Counted from the stretch's first letter, positions 31,249 through 40,822 are shown. The stretch is DNA of 64,000 bases from Enterobacter_D sp963521185 (GCA_963521185.1 CAUQTV010000003.1:1-64000), one strand, 5' to 3'. Numbers and translations are program-made. The notes: generated from the sequence alone by a model not told the origin.

Positions 31249-31637
31249 ATCAGACTGAATTTATCCGGCGCGTTAACCGCCTGCCGTGGCGTGACCGCGC
31301 CTGTTGCTTTGAGGCTGTCGATTGCTGGGGGTTGGTTGTTCTGTATTACCGGCATGTGCTGGGTACAGAGATTCATCAGACGAAGGATTATGAATCCGGG
31401 CACGACTTCCTTACCTGCTACGAAGGCGATCGTGTTTTCTGGCAGCCTGGTGGGCGCAATGATGGCGCGGTGGCTGTTTTTTACCGAGGCGAAATTCCTG
31501 ATCACATCGGCGTAGTTATCGGCGGTTCGATGTGCCTTCACTCTCGCGGTGATGGTGATGGCGTGCGCGTTGACCCCCTGATTATCATGGAACGCGCGTT
31601 CTCGAAAACGGAGTATTTACGTTATGCCGACCTTTGA
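31245..31637 (+). CDS. NlpC/P60-type tail peptidase
   Basis: A 130-residue cysteine peptidase. The catalytic Cys is in AVDCWGLVVLYYR (residue 27) and the His in EIPDHIGVVIGG (about residue 86). The shape is that of the lambda gpK-type C-terminal domain; it probably opens peptidoglycan crosslinks during DNA entry. It overlaps the J-like gene by 14 nt. Confidence 0.85.
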   Translation: MNQTEFIRRVNRLPWRDRACCFEAVDCWGLVVLYYRHVLGTEIHQTKDYESGHDFLTCYEGDRVFWQPGGRNDGAVAVFYRGEIPDHIGVVIGGSMCLHSRGDGDGVRVDPLIIMERAFSKTEYLRYADL

Positions 31638-34128
31638 AATTCAGCGACTTCCGGGAGCACCAAAAAAACGAGGTAGCATTCCGACCGGTCACAGGTTGAT
31701 TGAATGGCTGGATAGCCAGAATTTGCATCGCTCAGTAGTTATAAAACTGAATGGCAGGGAACTTGGCGACGATTTCGATACTGGATACAGGTTCAAAATT
31801 GATGACCACCTGATTGTGTTTGACCAGCCGCAAAACATGGGCGGACTTAAGGACATCATTAAGTTGTCCGCGCCATGGGAGGCGCTCAACCCTATCCGCC
31901 TGACAAAAAAAGGGATTGCCGCCATTCAGAAATTCATGGTCGGTGACATTCAAAAATCGCCATCCATTTCTACAGGAGAGTCTGCGAATAACGATCTGAC
32001 AGGTCAGACAAATGTAGCCCGCCTCTACAAAGGGAAGCCGAATATCTATGGGCAGGTCAGGGCCTATCCCGATCTGATTCAGGAGTCTCTGTTCGAGTAC
32101 ATTAACAACAAGAAATACGTGACAGAATTCATGGAAATAGGGTATGGGCGATACGATATTTCCTCAGTTCGTTATTCAGAGTCAACGTTAACGGCAATGC
32201 CTGGAGCAAGTTACCAGCTTTATCAGCCTGGCGCAGTGATCGGCACAATAAACGAGGGCTACGCATTTGATGATGTTGACGGGCAGGAAATGGAGGGGCC
32301 TGATAAAGCCACCGGTACTATCGTCCATCAGGCAACGGTCAGTAGCATTGTGCAGGGCGTATACGCTGGCGGACAGATTTCAGTAAAAATAGTGAAAAAC
32401 GCTAATTTTGATTATTTTTACGATACAGCAAAACCTCTGGACGTGACATTTATCATCAACGTGACCTATGCCACAGCCTCAGGTAACGTTACGAAAAACA
32501 TCACAGTAAATGGCACGCTGATCAGTGCCACGCTTACGAATGATGGCGCTACAATCAATCCTGTCCAGTGGTATACATTCGTTTTCAATAATCTCAGTGG
32601 CACTGATATAAATCAGACGCCCGCAACAGCGACAATAAACACAACTTATTTCCAGTTAACGCAATACGAAAGTGTTGCAGTTGGACCGTTTTTCTCAGCC
32701 ATTGAATCTACGTACCTGTGGTTTCACCTGTCAGCCAACCAGGCTAAAGACCAGAAAGCGCCAACGCGCCTTACCTGGTGGAAGATTGATGATGACAACA
32801 ACATCGTTCCAGGCACTCAGCAGTCAATACAGGTTAACGTAGACAACAACACCGGTGAAACTGATTACGTCTATTACACGTTCAAGGTTCAGCCGTCGGC
32901 TGGGAAGGGGAGATATGCCTTTACCGCGCAACGGTTGAACAACGCAGCAGACGATAACACCCTCTATATCCTCGCCGCACACTCTATCAATGTGAGGACC
33001 AACGTTTCATATCCCAATGACACTATGGTCAAGGTAACGGTAGTGGAAACGGAGAATGCCGGAGTAAAAGACAGGAAATACAATCTTCTCGCTTCGCGTT
33101 ATGTCATTTCATACAACCGGGCAACTGGTGCTGTGGATTACACGTTGAGAACTTCGAGGTCATTTGCTGACGCCGTTCTCCATGAATGGACGGTTATTGC
33201 AAAGCAGGACCCTGCACGACTTGACCTGGCTGCGCTGTATGGTATCGCTGACAGCCTTTCTGATCCGCAACTGGGATATTTCGATTATACGTTCTCAGAC
33301 GCAAAACAAGCCCTGGGTGAGCGCATACAGCTTATCTGTAATGCAGCGCGCGTCGAGGCTAACTGGATAGGAGACACGCTGACATTCTGGCGTGACGAGA
33401 AAGTTTCTTACCCGGCGGCCGTCTTCGGGCGAAGCAACATGTTCTGGGAAGAGTTTAAGATGGGTTATTCGATGAGTTTGCCTAACGGGTATGACGGCAT
33501 CACTCTCGATTACACAGATCCGCGCACAAACAAAAAGGCCTACATCTACCTTGCTGTTGATACATCGGGGATATCAGAGACGACAACATCTACCGATAAC
33601 GCGATGACACTGAGCCTGTCCGGAGGCCGCAATGAGTTGCAAGCAAGAAATCGCGCTTACCTAGAAGCCAACCGGCTGATTAACTCCAGAACCAGCATGA
33701 CCGCGAAAGTTTTCGAGACGACTCAGGTCGTGCGCGGCGCGGTAGTGCAGTGTCCTGACATGTACGATAACGAGCAACAGACCGGTTACCTGAAAGGGCG
33801 TAACGGCAATACTTTCCTGACATCAGAAAGAATTAATTTCCCTGGCGATATGTGGGTAGTTATGACCGATAGCCTGGGTAATTATCATGGAAGATACCGG
33901 GCATACCCTGTTGACGGCAATCCTTTCTCTTTCACCGCAAACGCAGATGCCTTTGATCTGAATATCTACGACGGCAAGAGGGTGCAGACGCCATCGCGAT
34001 ATTTTATCGCCGATGATGCTGATTTAAATTCAACCCTCTGGCGCGTGGAGTCATCAAAACCAAATGGAGACGACACGCAAACAATATCTCTGTCTGAGTA
34101 TTCAGACGACATCTATACAGACGACTAA
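31624..34128 (+). CDS. J-like tail tip/host-specificity protein
   Basis: An 834-residue central tail protein at the gpJ position. The N-terminus (EIQRLPGAPKKRGSIPTGHR LIEWLDS) leads into baseplate-hub-like domains. A long beta-rich middle (about 220-480) with fibronectin-like strands follows. The C-terminal hub-type segment is RNAYLEANRLINSRTSMTAK VFETTQVVRGAVVQCPDMYD (about 680-720). It connects the tube to the tailspike encoded next. Host-receptor contact may lie mainly in the spike. Confidence 0.82.
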   Translation: MPTFEIQRLPGAPKKRGSIPTGHRLIEWLDSQNLHRSVVIKLNGRELGDDFDTGYRFKIDDHLIVFDQPQNMGGLKDIIKLSAPWEALNPIRLTKKGIAAIQKFMVGDIQKSPSISTGESANNDLTGQTNVARLYKGKPNIYGQVRAYPDLIQESLFEYINNKKYVTEFMEIGYGRYDISSVRYSESTLTAMPGASYQLYQPGAVIGTINEGYAFDDVDGQEMEGPDKATGTIVHQATVSSIVQGVYAGGQISVKIVKNANFDYFYDTAKPLDVTFIINVTYATASGNVTKNITVNGTLISATLTNDGATINPVQWYTFVFNNLSGTDINQTPATATINTTYFQLTQYESVAVGPFFSAIESTYLWFHLSANQAKDQKAPTRLTWWKIDDDNNIVPGTQQSIQVNVDNNTGETDYVYYTFKVQPSAGKGRYAFTAQRLNNAADDNTLYILAAHSINVRTNVSYPNDTMVKVTVVETENAGVKDRKYNLLASRYVISYNRATGAVDYTLRTSRSFADAVLHEWTVIAKQDPARLDLAALYGIADSLSDPQLGYFDYTFSDAKQALGERIQLICNAARVEANWIGDTLTFWRDEKVSYPAAVFGRSNMFWEEFKMGYSMSLPNGYDGITLDYTDPRTNKKAYIYLAVDTSGISETTTSTDNAMTLSLSGGRNELQARNRAYLEANRLINSRTSMTAKVFETTQVVRGAVVQCPDMYDNEQQTGYLKGRNGNTFLTSERINFPGDMWVVMTDSLGNYHGRYRAYPVDGNPFSFTANADAFDLNIYDGKRVQTPSRYFIADDADLNSTLWRVESSKPNGDDTQTISLSEYSDDIYTDD

Positions 34129-34195
34129 ATAATCCAAAAAAATCCTCCCGCTTCGGGTATATCCCGAGGCCTCGTCACGCCTATAAGAGAGCAAA

Positions 34196-36031
34196 ATGGC
34201 CGATTCATACGCAAATATCCCGGTTCCAACTCCGACGCAAAACCCTGTGCCGAGTGCAGACATTCGCGATCACGTCTTCGGTGGCGCGAAAATTGACGAG
34301 TTTGTAACCTCACTGGTTAACACCTACATTGACCGTTTCGGTACCGAGCATTACACAATTGAAGGTCTGCGCTGGCTGGCTCAACAGGCTATTGCTGCAT
34401 ACGGCTGGGTTCCTGCTGGAACATTCCAGGCTGGCGCTACATTGACGTTGCCAAACCAGATCATCAAAGACAATGTGAGTGGAGAGTATTACCGATGGGA
34501 TGGCACTTTGCCAAAAATCGTCCCGTCAGGCTCTACGCCGTCTTCTGCTGGAGGTACTGGTGTTGGTGCCTGGATTGGTGTCGGCGACTCGTCTCTAAGA
34601 AGTATGTTGTCTGACACTGCGTATGGAGATGCGCTTATCGGAGTGATACAGCCATATACAGGGTCTGTTGCCAGAACTCAGCACGATAAAAACTCAGATT
34701 TTGTCAGCGTGAAGGATTTTGGCGCTAAAGGTGATGGGTCTACCGATGACGCCAACGCTATTCAGGCTGCGCTAAATGCAAGAATGAGGGTATGGTTCCC
34801 GCCTGGCATATACCTAATTAGTAAGTCATTGATTTTCAGCAACCAGCAGATAATTGGTTCTGGATGCATGACCGGATCTGATCGCGGAACAATTATTCAA
34901 CCTACCGCCAGAAATTTTCCAGCATTTAAACGAGATATAAACGGATATTCCCCGGGCGGTAGAATTCAGGGTTTCTATATAAACTTTGGGTCAACTCAAC
35001 CCACGACACCTCAGGATCCTACAGGCTCAAGCCGCGGAATTCACATGGGTGAAAGCACCGACACAATGCCTAACGGGTCTACGATGTTTATCATCGAAGA
35101 TATCGTTGTTCGCGGCGCTTATTACGGTTTCTATGACTACGGAGCAACCTATCTGTGCGAATACCGTAACTGCTGGGCGAGAAACTGCTTTCTTGGTTAT
35201 CGTAAGCAGGGTGGTACAACAATCAAATACAGCACCTGCTATGCAGTTGCTTGTTATGGAGCATGGTGGGTTAATCAAACCTATGTTGTGACTTTTAGCA
35301 ATTGCGCCTATGACCAGACCGTTACCAATCAAGGCTTCCGTCCGTTCTTCATTGACGCTTGCCGCGCTGTTACAGTTAATGGCATGGATCATGAAGCAGG
35401 GCAAATAAACAACTCTGGTAGTTCAGATGCTTACTTTAACGATTGTCACGGCGTTGTCATCAGCGGATGGATTACATTAGGGCATAGTGTTACCAACACC
35501 ACCGGTGAAGCCTACATGATGAGGTTCGACGGAGCCACCCAGGCAGTCGTCAACGGACTGATTAATGAAACGTCTACGAGTGCTGGCGCATTAGTTTATG
35601 CAATTCTGGTATCCGGTACTTCACGCGTAAATATTCGGGGATGCAACCTTATTGGGTGGTCTGGCGCTGGGACGGGGAACAATATCTCGCTAGGAACTAC
35701 TGGCACAGGAGTTATAACCTATGACGAGAGTTGTTTATTTGCGGGCGCTATATCTGGTAATGTAAGGATCAATGGCTGTATTGGGTATGCTTCGACGCCT
35801 ATAACTAACCTTTCAGTACCAGCAAACAACCTTGTTGAAATTGGTAATTTAACCCTTACCGGAGTCACTGGGGTAGACCCTCTTACATTCAGTTTTGATG
35901 GCGATTATCAACGGTGCATATTTCAGCCAAAATACGTGGGCGCAAACACTGTAAACCTTACCATATTCAATACCTCGGCAACCGCAAGAACAATTACAGG
36001 TAATTTGCGCATTTATGCTAATCGGTACTGA
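34196..36031 (+). CDS. tailspike with pectate-lyase-like beta-helix
   Basis: A 611-residue tailspike. Residues 1-110 are a virion-attachment domain (PVPSADIRDHVFGGAKIDEF VTSLVNTY... AGATLTLPNQIIKDNVSGEY YRWDG), common to many enterobacterial phage spikes. VSVKDFGAKGDGSTDDANAI (about 171-190) marks the start of the beta-helix, and repeated coils run to about 520. The C-terminal ~80 residues resemble a trimerisation domain. Spikes of this type usually bind and cleave O-antigen or capsule; the substrate cannot be read from sequence. It is the last complete phage gene. Confidence 0.9.
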   Translation: MADSYANIPVPTPTQNPVPSADIRDHVFGGAKIDEFVTSLVNTYIDRFGTEHYTIEGLRWLAQQAIAAYGWVPAGTFQAGATLTLPNQIIKDNVSGEYYRWDGTLPKIVPSGSTPSSAGGTGVGAWIGVGDSSLRSMLSDTAYGDALIGVIQPYTGSVARTQHDKNSDFVSVKDFGAKGDGSTDDANAIQAALNARMRVWFPPGIYLISKSLIFSNQQIIGSGCMTGSDRGTIIQPTARNFPAFKRDINGYSPGGRIQGFYINFGSTQPTTPQDPTGSSRGIHMGESTDTMPNGSTMFIIEDIVVRGAYYGFYDYGATYLCEYRNCWARNCFLGYRKQGGTTIKYSTCYAVACYGAWWVNQTYVVTFSNCAYDQTVTNQGFRPFFIDACRAVTVNGMDHEAGQINNSGSSDAYFNDCHGVVISGWITLGHSVTNTTGEAYMMRFDGATQAVVNGLINETSTSAGALVYAILVSGTSRVNIRGCNLIGWSGAGTGNNISLGTTGTGVITYDESCLFAGAISGNVRINGCIGYASTPITNLSVPANNLVEIGNLTLTGVTGVDPLTFSFDGDYQRCIFQPKYVGANTVNLTIFNTSATARTITGNLRIYANRY

Positions 36032-36036
36032 CGTTA

Positions 36037-36171
36037 CTACGGCCGCCAGTCGGCCTAATCACCTCCGACGGTGAGGCGATAGAAGGGAAGGTGCTGGATG
36101 ATGTGATAGTCGTCGGCACGGTGACGCACTGGCTGATCAGTACGCGAGAAGATGACTGCCCGGTGATGTGA
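36037..36171 (+). pseudogene. remnant of a phage S24/LexA-like C-terminus
   Basis: An open frame without a start codon encodes LRPPVGLITSDGEAIEGKVL DDVIVVGTVTHWLIS and ends EDDCPVM. The DDVxVVGxVTH ending resembles the last strand of S24 peptidase-type phage regulators, but only ~44 residues remain. It follows the tailspike stop by 5 nt. The remainder up to attR (36,172-36,316) shows no gene. Confidence 0.4.
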
Positions 36172-36316
36172 TGGGGAGATGGTGATTTAGCATGTGCCAC
36201 GTTTGTGTCACACATGGTGAATCGTCATCCTTCAACTTTATGTCTGTGCCATTAACTTGCTATGTGTGAATGCGGTTATGGCTTTATAAAACAGTTAGTT
36301 AAATGTGGCTCTACTA

Positions 36317-36362
36317 ATTCGTAATGCGAAGGTCGTAGGTTCGACTCCTATTATCGGCACCA
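36317..36362 (+). other. attR: 46-bp thrW 3' end duplicate
   Basis: The segment from ATTCGTAATGCG to CGGCACCA is the anticodon-to-CCA half of tRNA-Thr(CGU) as in E. coli thrW, the known P22 attachment core. Upstream sequence does not restore the tRNA 5' half, so this is the phage-host junction distal to the intact gene. The prophage therefore extends left from here past position 1 to thrW and int. Confidence 0.9.
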
Positions 36363-36755
36363 CATAACAAAATCAAACGCTTACATTATTTTCCCTGTCA
36401 CTTTTGATCCTGTCTAAATACGTCTAAACGCCTGTTAATGTATGGGCGGTTCGCAATATACATTGCATGGGCAAGTGTGCGAAGCGTCCAACCTGTAGAA
36501 GCATGTGAATCTTGCATGAGCAGCATCACTTGCTTTGTAGAACTGAATCGTGATTAGGGGCAGCCTGGCTTGCGAGAAAACAGGAAGAAGAAGCAGAGAT
36601 CAAATGAGCCAGGGCTGCTAATACGATGTTCTGATCTGGTTTATCACCCTCATTTTGGTTCACAAAATCAGACTTTACACGGAAGAAAACTTTCTCCAGT
36701 CGGTTGCGTAGGTGTACGATAAGCGAGCAAATCATTAGGGATTATAGGGTTACTG
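36363..36755. other. 393-bp region past attR with a gene fragment
   Basis: No complete gene is seen. On the minus strand 36,553-36,398 there is an open, startless 51-codon frame (TKQVMLLMQDSHASTGWTLR TLAHAMYIANRPYINRRL) that looks like the C-terminus of a lost gene, family not recognised. The rest is presumably upstream sequence of the T6SS-associated cassette. Confidence 0.35.
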
Positions 36756-37214
36756 ATGGATACAGTAGAAGAACTAAACGGAACATACTTCTATGCGGGA
36801 AAATCGAATCTCACCGCCTCTGAACTGTTTTTCATGGTGTTTATCTTCAACACGGCTGATCAGTTCGGCATTAAAGACATCGCCGCCGCTTATGGTCTAT
36901 ATGCTGGTATAAACGATCAGGCTACACGCACAAAGCCCGGAACAGCTATTAAAGGTACTTCCAAACTATCCAAAGGCATTAGAAAAACCTTCGGAAAACG
37001 GTTCTTCCCGTGGGGAATAAAACTTCCTACGTGGATTGGTGGTTACACCCCTTGGACTGTAGAACTCAGGATGGTGAGAAGTATCACAACATGGGTAGGG
37101 CGAACTATTCCCCTTGTCGGTGAAGTGGTGTTGTTGGCTGACGTGTCACAGATAGCTTACAACTCAGTCAAGGAATACAACACTATAGCGAGAGGCAACG
37201 ATAAGCTATGGTAG
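36756..37214 (+). CDS. membrane protein of an Hcp/DUF1493 cassette
   Basis: A 152-residue protein. It has hydrophobic segments (ASELFFMVFIFNTADQFG near residues 20-38; TTWVGRTIPLVGEVVLLADV near 112-132) separated by a basic loop (KGIRKTFGKRFFPWGIKLP). It overlaps the DUF1493 gene by 7 nt and both precede an hcp remnant. That makes a T6SS-delivered membrane toxin with DUF1493 as partner or immunity plausible; it is not proved by sequence. The exact family is not recognised. Confidence 0.6.
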   Translation: MDTVEELNGTYFYAGKSNLTASELFFMVFIFNTADQFGIKDIAAAYGLYAGINDQATRTKPGTAIKGTSKLSKGIRKTFGKRFFPWGIKLPTWIGGYTPWTVELRMVRSITTWVGRTIPLVGEVVLLADVSQIAYNSVKEYNTIARGNDKLW

Positions 37215-37537
37215 ATAACATTGAAGATCGCGTGATTGCTCTTATCACCAAACACAGCAGTTACTACCCGTTCAGGAAACAGAAGTATGACACGTTTACG
37301 GCTGAATCAAGCATTCACTTTGATGTGAGGTTAGATCAGGACGAAGTAGAAGAATTGAACGAAGATTTTTCAAAAGAATTTGGCGTAGACATATCTAATT
37401 TCAAGCTTGAAACCTACTACCCCGAAGTAAAGCATTCATGGAATCCTTTCAAGAAACCTGATCCTGTCGATGTTCCTGATCTCACGATTGACATGTTTAT
37501 TCAATCGGCTAAAGCCGGGAAATGGTTATACGACTAA
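37208..37537 (+). CDS. DUF1493 family protein
   Basis: A 109-residue acidic protein with the DUF1493 signature: DQDEVEELNEDFSKEFGVDI, then KHSWNPFKKPD and the C-terminal SAKAGKWLYD. The fold resembles an acyl carrier protein in layout but I see no phosphopantetheine Ser motif. It overlaps the preceding membrane protein gene, so the two are co-translated. Function is unknown; association with T6SS cassettes is inferred here from the adjacent hcp remnant. Confidence 0.85.
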   Translation: MVDNIEDRVIALITKHSSYYPFRKQKYDTFTAESSIHFDVRLDQDEVEELNEDFSKEFGVDISNFKLETYYPEVKHSWNPFKKPDPVDVPDLTIDMFIQSAKAGKWLYD

Positions 37538-37554
37538 CGCAAGGAGCTAAAGAC

Positions 37555-37746
37555 ATGGCTGTACCTGTTCACCTAATTTTAAAAGACGATGGCGGATCAC
37601 AGATTATGGGATCGTGTGATGTTCACGGAAGGGGTGGAAGCATAGAACTACGCAGTTTGCAGCACGGCGTGGTTATCCCCTAATACGGTGGCAGTTACAC
37701 AGAATTACTGACAGGTTCGCAGGTCACGTTCAATCTGCAGGCGTAA
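37555..37746 (+). pseudogene. hcp: truncated hcp (T6SS tube protein)
   Basis: The frame starts MAVPVHLILKDDGGSQIMGS CDVHGRGGSIEL, the Hcp N-terminus, behind an AAGGAG Shine-Dalgarno. A TAA at 37,681 stops it after 42 codons; an in-frame tail (YGGSYTELLTGSQVTFNLQA) runs to a second stop at 37,744. Full Hcp is ~160 residues, so most of the protein is deleted. The cassette has lost its secretion carrier. Confidence 0.8.
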
Positions 37747-37800
37747 AGGATCGATGCACTTCGCTACCAGGAATAACGGGTCCGTAGACCCGTCCGGATA

Positions 37801-38790
37801 TTAACGGCCCACGCGAGTCTGGTGCTCAGGAGAGTAACGTTCGCCGACGACTTCAATCGTTTCAAGCGCCTGGGTTATCTGACGTGAGTCATCCTGCGAA
37901 AGAATGATGTCGGCAGCCGCCAGGTTTTCTTCCAGCCGGTGCAGTTTCGTGGTACCAGGGATAGGCACAATCCACGGCTTTTGTGCCAGCAGCCATGCCA
38001 GCGCGATTTGTGCCGACGTCACGCCTTTCTCTGCCGCCAGTTCACCCAGCAATGAGACCAGCTTTTCATTGGCTTCAATCGCCTGTTCGGCGAAACGTGG
38101 CACTTGGCTTCTGTAATCATCCTTGCCAAAAGTGGTTCCTGGCTTAATCGATCCCGTCAGGAAGCCTTTGCCTAATGGGCTGAAGGGAACGAAACTAATG
38201 CCCAATTCCTCCAGTAACGGCAGGATCTCCCGCTCAGGCTCGCGCCACCACATTGAGTATTCGCTTTGCAGGGCAGTGACAGGTTGTACGGCATGCGCAC
38301 GACGAATGGTTTGCGCACCCGCTTCGGACAGACCGAAATGTTTAACTTTACCTTCAGCGATCAGGTCTTTCACGGTTCCCGCAACATCTTCAATTGGGAC
38401 ATCCGGGTCGACACGGTGTTGATATAGCAGGTCAATGACATCAGTCTTAAGACGGCGTAATGATCCTTCCACAGCTTCACGGATATGCTCCGGACGGCTG
38501 TTTAAAATCTGCTGCTTATTGTCCGTACCGAAGGTAAAACCAAACTTAGTGGCGATGACCACGCGGTCACGAAACGGTTTTAAGGCTTCGCCGACAACTT
38601 CTTCATTAAGGAAAGGGCCATACACTTCAGCGGTATCGAAGAAGGTGACGCCACGTTCAACCGCTGCGCGAATTAGCTCGATAGCCTGACGCGTATCGGT
38701 CGCCGGGCCGTAGCCGTGGCTTAAGCCCATACAACCGAGCCCAAGCGCGGAGACTTCGAGTCGGGATTGACCCAGATAACGTTTTTGCAT
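37801..38790 (-). CDS. aldo/keto reductase
   Basis: A 329-residue NADPH-dependent reductase of aldehydes/ketones. The catalytic tetrad Asp52, Tyr57, Lys82, His125 is intact (TFFDTAEVYGP, ATKFGF, LLYQHRVDPD). The GLGCMGLSHGYGP N-terminus and the VPIPGTTKLHRLEENL cofactor loop point to the AKR13/YakC-like group. It is transcribed toward the hcp remnant; 26 bp separate it from the next reductase gene on the same strand, so a bicistronic unit is likely. Confidence 0.92.
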   Translation of the reverse strand: MQKRYLGQSRLEVSALGLGCMGLSHGYGPATDTRQAIELIRAAVERGVTFFDTAEVYGPFLNEEVVGEALKPFRDRVVIATKFGFTFGTDNKQQILNSRPEHIREAVEGSLRRLKTDVIDLLYQHRVDPDVPIEDVAGTVKDLIAEGKVKHFGLSEAGAQTIRRAHAVQPVTALQSEYSMWWREPEREILPLLEELGISFVPFSPLGKGFLTGSIKPGTTFGKDDYRSQVPRFAEQAIEANEKLVSLLGELAAEKGVTSAQIALAWLLAQKPWIVPIPGTTKLHRLEENLAAADIILSQDDSRQITQALETIEVVGERYSPEHQTRVGR

Positions 38791-38816
38791 TGAATGAAAA
38801 CCTCTTTTATCGCGAC

Positions 38817-39668
38817 TTAAACATCAAGTTTGCGGCCTGCCAACCATTCAACTCTGGCTGGATCACGGTGGGAGAAGAAAGCGCTGGTTGCGGTATCGAT
38901 AGCTGTAATTTGCAGCATATCGTCAGCGCTGAGTTCAAAATCGAGAATGTTGATATTCTCTTCCATGCGTTCTTTGCGCACCGATTTCGCCAGTGAAACG
39001 ATGCCTCGCTGGAAGATCCAACGCAGCACTACCTGACCCACGGTTTTACCGTACTTCTGACCAATAGCCGTTAACACGGGATGCTGGAACAGGCCATTTC
39101 TACCCTCAGCAAACGGTGCCCAGGCTTCCGGCTGAATGCCACGGCTTTGATTCCATGGAACCGCATGCAGCTGCTGGTTGAAGGGGTTAACTTCAATCTG
39201 GTTCACCGCTGGGGCCACGTTGTTGAAGGCGATAAGGTCGGCCAGTCGGTCAGGATGGAAATTGCTGACGCCAATGGCGCGAATTTTGCCTGCCTGATGC
39301 AGTTCTTCCATAGCACGCCATGCCCCATGGACATCGCCGTAAGGTTGATGAATCAGATACAGGTCGACGTAATCAAGTTGCAGCCGATTCAGGGAGCGTT
39401 CGAACTGGGCTTTAGCGCCTTCGTAATTGGTATCCTGCAGCCAAAGTTTGGTCGTTACAAAGAGTTCGTTGCGGGCGATACCGCTCTGTTTAAGCGCGTT
39501 CCCGACCTGGGTTTCATTCTGGTAAGACGCTGCGGTATCGATCAGGCGGTATCCCGTATCGATCGCATCAATAACGGCTCTTTCGCATTCAGCAGCATCC
39601 GTCATCTGGAAGACACCAAAGCCCACCAAGGGCATTTCAATACCGTTGTTCAGTTTTACAGTTTGCAT
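38817..39668 (-). CDS. aldo/keto reductase, 2,5-diketo-gluconate reductase-like
   Basis: A 283-residue AKR of the AKR5 type. Catalytic residues Asp44, Tyr49, Lys74 and His107 are present (LIDTAASYQNE, TTKLW, LIHQPYGD), and LAKSVRKERMEENINILDFE holds the NADP-binding loop. ATG 39,668 is preferred over the upstream in-frame start at 39,710. It is first of the two-gene reductase unit. Substrate is unknown. Confidence 0.92.
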   Translation of the reverse strand: MQTVKLNNGIEMPLVGFGVFQMTDAAECERAVIDAIDTGYRLIDTAASYQNETQVGNALKQSGIARNELFVTTKLWLQDTNYEGAKAQFERSLNRLQLDYVDLYLIHQPYGDVHGAWRAMEELHQAGKIRAIGVSNFHPDRLADLIAFNNVAPAVNQIEVNPFNQQLHAVPWNQSRGIQPEAWAPFAEGRNGLFQHPVLTAIGQKYGKTVGQVVLRWIFQRGIVSLAKSVRKERMEENINILDFELSADDMLQITAIDTATSAFFSHRDPARVEWLAGRKLDV

Positions 39669-39884
39669 GACGTTATCCTTCAGCTGTTGTGTTGGAAAAG
39701 CATAACGCAAAGTGATTTATTCGATTAGGTGGGGTAATTAGCTAGGGTTTATTAGGTGGATTCATTAATTTATAGGGAGGGAGGAAGGTCGGCTTTGTGC
39801 CAATAGCAGATATTTGCCACTTCGTGATATATTCCCCATTGGAAAGTAGCTTAAGTAGCGTGGATAAATTAAGGAGTGATGTCA

Positions 39885-40495
39885 ATGGCACGAAGTTACC
39901 CTACTGATTGGGAAAGATTTTGCGATATTGAAAAAAAACATGTGGTTTCACTAATTACAATCTAAAAGCCGGAACGACAATTGGTGACTTAAACAGATTT
40001 GCTGCCAGATATTCATTGGCAAAAGATTTTGATACAATGGTTATTAACAATTCCACTCCGAATACAATGCTTGGTTACGAAGCATTGATGAGATCTTTAT
40101 TTGTTTGGAGTGCTTCAGAAGCATACCATAAGGTAGTATCCGGAACTCCGGGGAGATATAAGTATTTGATTTTTACCACTGCGGAAAAATCAGGCTTAAG
40201 AAATTCACTTAATGCAATTGGTCCTGACATAAAAACGTTTTATACTTTCATATGGAATAATTGCGAGGCATTTCAACAGTCTGAAATTAAAAAATTCCTA
40301 GCAGGCAATGATTTCTACCCCATGTACCTCTTAGCATCTATACGCCATGTTTTTAGTCACGGTGAACTTAGTGCTAATGTTGAAGGTGTAAATCCCAAAT
40401 CAATAAAACGAATAACTGAAGTCTTAAAGGATATTATTTTAGATAAAATCGATATTCATTTTACGGCACTAGTGCAGAGTCACCCAAATTACTAG
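39885..40495 (+). pseudogene. HEPN-like protein gene, frameshifted in a poly-A run
   Basis: ATG 39,885 has a good AAGGAG Shine-Dalgarno and opens MARSYPTDWERFCDIEKK, then hits a stop in 26 codons. Adding one A to the eight-A run at 39,931-39,938 joins it to the frame that continues to 40,495 (about 203 residues). The downstream part includes IRHVFSHGELSAN: R-x4-H, the RNase signature of HEPN domains. The gene is strikingly A+T-rich, a sign of transfer. Sequencing error or slippage-based expression could make it functional. The motif is seen; the HEPN call is inference. Confidence 0.6.
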
Positions 40496-40822
40496 ATCTT
40501 GTATTTTTGCTCATAAAAATATATTTACACTAAAATCTAATATACGCCGTTGCAAGTTGAATTGTCGCGGCGTTCTGGATTTGGCCATCCAAATAGGAGG
40601 GGTTTTTAAATATCTGAACATAATTGTAAGCCCGAATAAAAGAGGTTCATTGCATATAATTCAAAAGCGAATAAGCTCAGTTAATTGTCAATCAAAATGT
40701 GATGTCCGCTCCTCGCTCACAGCGGACCCTCATCTTCTTTAGCCCGTCCGCTCCGTGCGAGGCATGAACGCTTTATTTATCAGAGAGCAGAGCTATCTCC
40801 GGCAAACTTGCTTTTATCATCT
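40496..40822. other. 327-bp intergenic region
   Basis: No gene is supported. The left two thirds is A+T-rich like the HEPN-like gene. From about 40,690 composition returns to the host level, so the edge of the acquired segment may lie there. Confidence 0.5.

Noticed and set aside
36317..36362. A functional tRNA-Thr gene at the right prophage end
   Set aside because: Only the 3' half is present; the acceptor 5' strand and D-arm are missing, so it is an attachment-site duplicate.
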